The position numbers and the translations under genes were made by a program. Source: Alphaproteobacteria bacterium (lineage in GTDB: Bacteria > Pseudomonadota > Alphaproteobacteria > Sphingomonadales > Sphingomonadaceae). Taken from it: a stretch of 9,769 nt of DNA. Within the stretch, counting starts at the first letter, position 1. Each line of letters starts with the position of its first letter. Under the pieces are notes generated by a model. The model was not told the origin of the DNA. It saw nothing but the letters and a program-made list of their open reading frames with translations, and made no database searches. The stretch lies in assembly GCA_005882415.1 (NCBI GenBank), contig VBAE01000240.1:1-9769 (forward strand), read 5' to 3'. Of this stretch, positions 6,316-9,769 are shown in pieces.

Positions 6316-7241
6316 TGCGGATCGCGATCATCGGTTTCGGCAAGATCGCCGGCGACCAGCACGTGCCCTCCATGGCCAAGGTCGGCGGCTATGAGCTGGT
6401 CGGGACGGTCAGCCGCCAGGGCGTGGGAGTCGAGGGCGTCCCCTCCTTCACCAGCCACAGCGAGCTGCTCTCGGCGGGCCTCGACCTCGACGCGGTGGCG
6501 ATCACCACCCCGCCGTCCGTCCGCTACGCCATCGCCCGCGATTGCATCGAGGCGGGCCTCCACACTCTGCTCGAAAAGCCGCCGGGCGTGACCCTGGGCG
6601 AAGTCGAAGAGCTCGCCCGCGCCGCCGAGGCGAAGGGCGTCGTCCTATTCACCACCTGGCACGCCCAGCACAACCCGCCCGTCGCCGCCGCGGTCGAGCG
6701 GCTCCGCGGCAAGACCATCAAGGCTTTCTCGATCGTCTGGCGCGAGGACGTGCGCAAATGGCACCCCGGCCAGTTATGGATCTGGGAGCCGGGCGGCTTC
6801 GGCGTGTTCGACCCCGGCATAAACGCCCTGTCCATCGCAAGCCGGATCTTCCCCGGCGCCCTGTTCGTGCGCGACGCGGAGCTCTTCTTCCCCGCCAACC
6901 GAGCCCAGCCGATCGCCGCCAAGCTGACGTTGGAAAGCCCCGCCGCGGTGGCCCAGCTCAGCGCCGAATTCGACTGGCGCCACAGCGGCGGCGAAGAATG
7001 GACCATCCGCGCCGAAACCACGGACGGAATGAAGCTCGTCCTCCGCGACGGCGGCTCGAAGCTCGAAGTGGACGGCGAGGCTGTGCCCGGCACCGGCCCC
7101 GGCGAATATCCCTCAATCTACGAGGAGTTCGCGGAACTGGTCGCGCAGAAGCGCTCCCACGTCGACCTCACCCCGCTGCGCCTCACCGCCGACGCGTTCC
7201 TGGTCGGACGAAGGACCCAGATCGAGGCCTTCGACGATTAG
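6315..7241 (+). CDS. gal: D-galactose 1-dehydrogenase (Gfo/Idh/MocA family)
   Basis: This NAD(P)-dependent enzyme oxidises D-galactose, and usually L-arabinose or D-fucose as well, at C1 to the lactone (EC 1.1.1.48 / 1.1.1.120). The 308-residue protein has an N-terminal Rossmann domain with the loop IGFGKIAGDQHVPSM (6-20), the family EKPP motif (87-90) whose lysine is catalytic, and a C-terminal domain with REDVRKWHPGQLWIWEPGG (143-161) and VFDPGINALSI (164-174). The last two stretches agree closely, from memory, with Pseudomonas fluorescens galactose dehydrogenase, including Asn170 where many relatives have His. The start overlaps the dgoA stop by one base (TGATG) with TGAGG at 6305-6309, so it is the third gene of the operon. 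The lactone hydrolase needed between Gal and DgoD is not in the window. Preference between galactose and L-arabinose cannot be settled, but the dgo neighbours argue for galactose. Confidence 0.92.
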   Translation: MRIAIIGFGKIAGDQHVPSMAKVGGYELVGTVSRQGVGVEGVPSFTSHSELLSAGLDLDAVAITTPPSVRYAIARDCIEAGLHTLLEKPPGVTLGEVEELARAAEAKGVVLFTTWHAQHNPPVAAAVERLRGKTIKAFSIVWREDVRKWHPGQLWIWEPGGFGVFDPGINALSIASRIFPGALFVRDAELFFPANRAQPIAAKLTLESPAAVAQLSAEFDWRHSGGEEWTIRAETTDGMKLVLRDGGSKLEVDGEAVPGTGPGEYPSIYEEFAELVAQKRSHVDLTPLRLTADAFLVGRRTQIEAFDD

Positions 7242-7245
7242 CACC

Positions 7246-7326
7246 GTCATTGCGAGGAGCGAAGCGACGCGGCAATCCATGGGCCTCCGAAGCCGCACTG
7301 GATTGCTTCGCTTCGCTCGCAATGAC
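7246..7326. repeat. 81-bp imperfect palindromic intergenic repeat, copy 2
   Basis: This copy has the same length and orientation as the element at 1871-1951 and matches it at 76 of 81 positions, with all differences in or next to the loop. The left arm 7246-7279 pairs imperfectly with 7299-7326. It fills almost the whole gap between the gal stop (7241) and the convergent trpA stop (7329), so a bidirectional terminator or RNA 3'-end protector role is plausible from position. It contains no gene. Confidence 0.9.
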
Positions 7327-7328
7327 GG

Positions 7329-8108
7329 CTAGGTCGCCGCCTTCATCCCCGCCACGAAATCCCGAATAACCTCCACCGGCTCCCCGGCCTCGACCAGCCG
7401 GACGATGGCCGAGCCGGAAATCACCCCCGCCGCCCCCGCGTCCAGCGCCTGCCGCACATGCTCCGGCTTCGAAATCCCGAACCCCAGCACCGGCGGCGGC
7501 GCGCCATGGGCCTTCAGCGTCTCGAACAGGCGGCCGTGATCGAGCCGCATCTCGGTCTCGGCCCCAGTCACGCCGCTCCGCGCCACGCAATAAGTGTAAC
7601 CCTCGCCCAGCCGCGCAATTCTCGCCAGCGTAGCCTCAGGCGTCGCGGCCGCGGCGATCATCACCGGAGCGACCCCCTCCGCCCGCGCCGCCGCCGCGAA
7701 GGGCTCAGCCTCGAACGCCGGCACGTCGGCGACGAGGACGCTGTCCACCCCCGCCTCCCGGCACGCCCCGTAAAAAGCCTCCCGCCCCCGGGCCAGCACC
7801 AGGTTGGCATAGGTCAGCACCCCAACCGGCACGTCGGGATGCCGCGCCCGGAACGCCGCCAGCAGCCGGAAGCAGTCCGCCGTCCTCACCCCGGCGGCGA
7901 GCGCCCGGTCCGAGGCCGCCTGGATGGTCGGCCCGTCCGCGATCGGGTCGGAGAATGGGATTCCGACCTCCAGCATATCCGCCCCGCCCTCAACCAGCGC
8001 ATCGAGGATCCCGGCGCTCGTCTCCGGGTCCGGATCGCCGAGCATCACGAACGCCCCGAACGCGCCGCGGCCCTGGAGCCGCTGGAACATCGCACCGTAG
8101 CGGCTCAT
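7329..8108 (-). CDS. trpA: Tryptophan synthase alpha subunit
   Basis: TrpA (EC 4.2.1.20, alpha reaction) cleaves indole-3-glycerol phosphate to indole and glyceraldehyde-3-phosphate and passes indole to TrpB through a tunnel. The 259-residue TIM barrel looks complete. It has catalytic Glu47 in MLEVGIPFSD, Asp58 in PIADGPTIQ, SVLVADVP, GYTYCVARSGVTGAE (flexible loop 6), GFGISKPEHV and VISGSAIVRLVE for phosphate binding. The start at 8108 (MSRYGAMF) matches the family N-terminus and overlaps the trpB stop by 4 bp (ATGA); a longer frame back to 8192 is trpB read out of phase. Phrases such as TYANLVLARG, SVLVADVP and FVAGMKAAT resemble enteric TrpA more than the usual alphaproteobacterial type, from memory. 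The gene is the last of the leftward trp block and its stop abuts the 81-bp palindrome. Confidence 0.95.
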   Translation of the reverse strand: MSRYGAMFQRLQGRGAFGAFVMLGDPDPETSAGILDALVEGGADMLEVGIPFSDPIADGPTIQAASDRALAAGVRTADCFRLLAAFRARHPDVPVGVLTYANLVLARGREAFYGACREAGVDSVLVADVPAFEAEPFAAAARAEGVAPVMIAAAATPEATLARIARLGEGYTYCVARSGVTGAETEMRLDHGRLFETLKAHGAPPPVLGFGISKPEHVRQALDAGAAGVISGSAIVRLVEAGEPVEVIRDFVAGMKAAT

Positions 8109-9202
8109 GCTGCAAACCCCAGCAGGCGCTGCGCCTGTTCCATGTCCTTGTCGCCGCGACCCGAGAGGTTGACCAGAAGCACCGTCTCCCAAGCCAGCAA
8201 AGCGAACGCATCGAGCGCCTCCACGTCGGTCGCCCCGACATAGGTCCCGCGCCCGCTGTCCTTCAGATGCGCATGCTCCGGCCCCACCGCAGGGTAATCC
8301 AGCCCCGCCGAAACCGACCAGCTGTCCGCGATCTGCCCGTCCGAATCCTGAAGCACATAGGTCTCCGCCCCATGAAGCACCCCCGGCCGCCCGCGCAGCA
8401 AAGTCGCGCCATGCTCCTCCCCATCGAGGCCGCGGCCCGCCGCCTCGACCCCGACCAGAGCCACGCCTTCGTCCGCGACGAAGTCGCTGAACGCGCCCAT
8501 CGCGTTGGAGCCGCCGCCGACGCAGGCGATCACCGCGTCGGGAAGCCGCCCCTCCTCCTCCAATATCTGCGCCCGGGCCTCCTTGCCGATCACGCGCTGA
8601 TATTCGCGGACCATCAGCGGAAAAGGGTGCGGCCCAGCCACCGTCCCGAGCAGATAATGCGTATCCTCGAAACTCGCCGTCCAGTCGCGCAAAGCCTCGT
8701 TGACCGCATCCTTCAACGTCTGCCCGCCGCTCGTCACCGGGACCACCTCGGCGCCCATCAGCCGCATCCGGAACACGTTGAGCTTCTGCCGCTCGACGTC
8801 GTGCGCGCCCATATAGATGCGCGTCTCGAGCCCCATCAGCGCCCCGGCAAGCGCAGTCGCCACGCCATGCTGCCCGGCCCCCGTCTCGGCAATAATCCGC
8901 CTTTTGCCCATCCGCTTGGCAAGCAAAGCCTGCCCAAGCACCTGGTTCGTCTTATGCGCCCCGCCGTGGAGCAGATCCTCGCGCTTGAGATAGATCCGAG
9001 CCCGCGCCGAGCCCAGATTCCGGCAACGGGTCAGCGGCGTCGGCCGCCCCGCATATTTCGCAAGCAGCTCGCCCAACTCCGCCTGGAACGCGGGATCCTC
9101 CTGCCCGTCGAGGAACGCCGCCTCCAGCTGCTCCAGCGCCGGCATCAAGATTTCGGGCACATAAGCGCCGCCATAAGCGCCGAACCGTCCGTCCGTCCGC
9201 AT
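8105..9202 (-). CDS. trpB: Tryptophan synthase beta subunit with apparent in-frame internal deletion
   Basis: TrpB condenses indole with L-serine using pyridoxal phosphate (PLP). Most landmarks are intact: Lys84 (PLP lysine) in LLHGGAHKTNQ, Glu106 in AETGAGQHG, the phosphate loop VGGGSN (228-233), Asp302 in SAGLDYPAVGPEHA and Ser347 in VNLSGRGDKD. However, the protein is 365 residues against 397 in E. coli. The conserved stretch with EGIIPALESSHA, including active-site Glu350, is absent: DAFALL (331-336) runs straight into AWETVLLVNLSGRG. Offsets to E. coli numbering change from 3 before this point to 30 after, so about 27 residues are missing in frame. The enzyme is probably inactive or badly impaired unless the assembly is wrong. 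I chose the ATG at 9202 (8 nt after GGGAG); a GTG at 9205 is the alternative. It overlaps trpF upstream and trpA downstream. Identity is certain; function is doubtful. Confidence 0.93.
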   Translation of the reverse strand: MRTDGRFGAYGGAYVPEILMPALEQLEAAFLDGQEDPAFQAELGELLAKYAGRPTPLTRCRNLGSARARIYLKREDLLHGGAHKTNQVLGQALLAKRMGKRRIIAETGAGQHGVATALAGALMGLETRIYMGAHDVERQKLNVFRMRLMGAEVVPVTSGGQTLKDAVNEALRDWTASFEDTHYLLGTVAGPHPFPLMVREYQRVIGKEARAQILEEEGRLPDAVIACVGGGSNAMGAFSDFVADEGVALVGVEAAGRGLDGEEHGATLLRGRPGVLHGAETYVLQDSDGQIADSWSVSAGLDYPAVGPEHAHLKDSGRGTYVGATDVEALDAFALLAWETVLLVNLSGRGDKDMEQAQRLLGFAA

Positions 9203-9769
9203 CACCCGATCTCCCCGCGCACCGGCACCCGAAGCGCCTCGAAAAAAGCGCGGAGCCGCTCGCCATCCTTGCGCCCAGGCGAGCCTTCCACCCCCGAACC
9301 GACGTCGAGCGCATAAGCTCCGACCCGCGACGCGGCGAAGGCGTTGCCCGCGTTGAGCCCCCCGGCGAGGATGGAGCGGTCAAGCTCCCCCCGCTTGTCC
9401 AACAAAGCCCAGTCGAACGTCGTCCCGGTCCCGCCGGAACGCCCGCCCACCGCCGTATCGAACAGCACCCGGTCCGCCCCCGCCCGAGGCTCCGGCACCG
9501 TCTCCCCGACCGCCCCCGCCGCCCAGATCTCGACCCCTTCCGGAAGCAGCCCGCGCAGCCGCCGGATATAGCCCGCATCCTCCTCGCCATGGAGCTGCAC
9601 CGCCGCCAGCCCCAAAGTCCGCGCCTTCACCGCCACCTCCATCGCATCCTCGTCCCTGAACACCCCGACCAATGCCAAACCGCACGCCCGGGCCGCCCCG
9701 GCGAGCGCCTCCGCCCGCGCCCCGTCCACAGCCCGAGGCGTTCCCGCCACCATCACCAGCCCCCCGAAC
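9202..9769 (-). CDS. trpF: Phosphoribosylanthranilate isomerase, 5' end beyond the window
   Basis: TrpF (EC 5.3.1.24) isomerises phosphoribosylanthranilate to CdRP in tryptophan synthesis. The frame is open from the right edge to TGA at 9204-9202 and gives about 189 C-terminal residues; the N-terminus with the catalytic Cys is outside. The sequence FGGLVMVAGTPRAV at the edge, VGVFRDED, LAAVQLHGEED, VLFDTAVGG with catalytic Asp, FDWALL, ILAGGLNAGNAF and LDVGSGVEGSPGRKD follow the TrpF barrel. The edge motif resembles YGGLIFVATSPR of the TrpF half of E. coli TrpCF, so the complete gene could be either free-standing TrpF or the C-terminal half of a TrpC-TrpF fusion; the window cannot tell. Internal GTG/ATG codons at 9756 and 9753 fall inside the conserved barrel and are not the true start. 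The stop overlaps the trpB ATG by one base, so the genes form one operon. Confidence 0.92.
   Translation of the reverse strand, partial: FGGLVMVAGTPRAVDGARAEALAGAARACGLALVGVFRDEDAMEVAVKARTLGLAAVQLHGEEDAGYIRRLRGLLPEGVEIWAAGAVGETVPEPRAGADRVLFDTAVGGRSGGTGTTFDWALLDKRGELDRSILAGGLNAGNAFAASRVGAYALDVGSGVEGSPGRKDGERLRAFFEALRVPVRGEIG

Noticed and set aside
1871..7326. The two 81-bp repeats as a CRISPR array or insertion-sequence ends
   Set aside because: There are only two copies 5.4 kb apart with no spacer pattern, they are in direct orientation, and the interval contains no transposase; each copy is a self-contained palindrome.
7955..9316. A 453-codon open frame on the + strand opposite trpA, trpB and trpF
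   Set aside because: It spans three certain trp genes on the opposite strand, is Arg/Pro/His-rich and has no domain; a GC-driven shadow.

Overview
The window is GC-rich throughout and reads as a piece of an alphaproteobacterial chromosome, most likely Sphingomonadales. This rests on gene content, codon usage and two kinds of palindromic intergenic repeat of a style common in that group. It is an inference, since there is no rRNA or other phylogenetic marker. No tRNA, rRNA, CRISPR array, transposase, phage gene, regulator or transporter was seen.

Layout, left to right. (1) 2-496 (+): 3' part of a phytanoyl-CoA dioxygenase (PhyH)-type Fe(II)/2-oxoglutarate oxygenase. It overlaps tail-to-tail by 7 bp with (2) 490-1389 (-), an aldose 1-epimerase (mutarotase). 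(3) 1512-1835 (+): a 107-residue protein of unknown function. (4) 1871-1951: an 81-bp imperfect palindrome between convergent genes. (5) A leftward operon, 4443 to 1986: a GH1-like glycoside hydrolase followed 16 bp later by D-galactonate dehydratase dgoD. (6) A 358-bp divergent control region (4444-4801) with a different 94-bp palindrome, a candidate promoter and a candidate LacI-type operator. (7) A rightward, translationally coupled operon: dgoK (4802-5689), dgoA (5686-6315) and galactose 1-dehydrogenase gal (6315-7241). (8) 7246-7326: a second copy of the 81-bp palindrome. (9) A leftward tryptophan block, trpF (partial at the right edge), trpB and trpA, with overlapping stop and start codons.

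Blocks 2 and 5-7 together form a De Ley-Doudoroff (non-phosphorylative oxidative) galactose route. A glycosidase could release the sugar and the mutarotase supplies the right anomer. Gal oxidises galactose to galactonolactone, DgoD dehydrates galactonate to 2-keto-3-deoxygalactonate (KDGal), DgoK phosphorylates it, and DgoA cleaves the product to pyruvate and glyceraldehyde-3-phosphate. A galactonolactonase, an uptake system and a regulator would have to lie outside the window.

The two observations most worth following are these. First, trpB appears to have lost about 27 residues in frame, including the conserved segment that carries the active-site Glu350 of the enteric enzyme, although the rest of the protein is well conserved. 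Second, two nearly identical 81-bp repeats in the same orientation bracket the two galactonate operons exactly. I did not find a wholly new defence or mobile system; most of the window is recognisable sugar and amino-acid metabolism.
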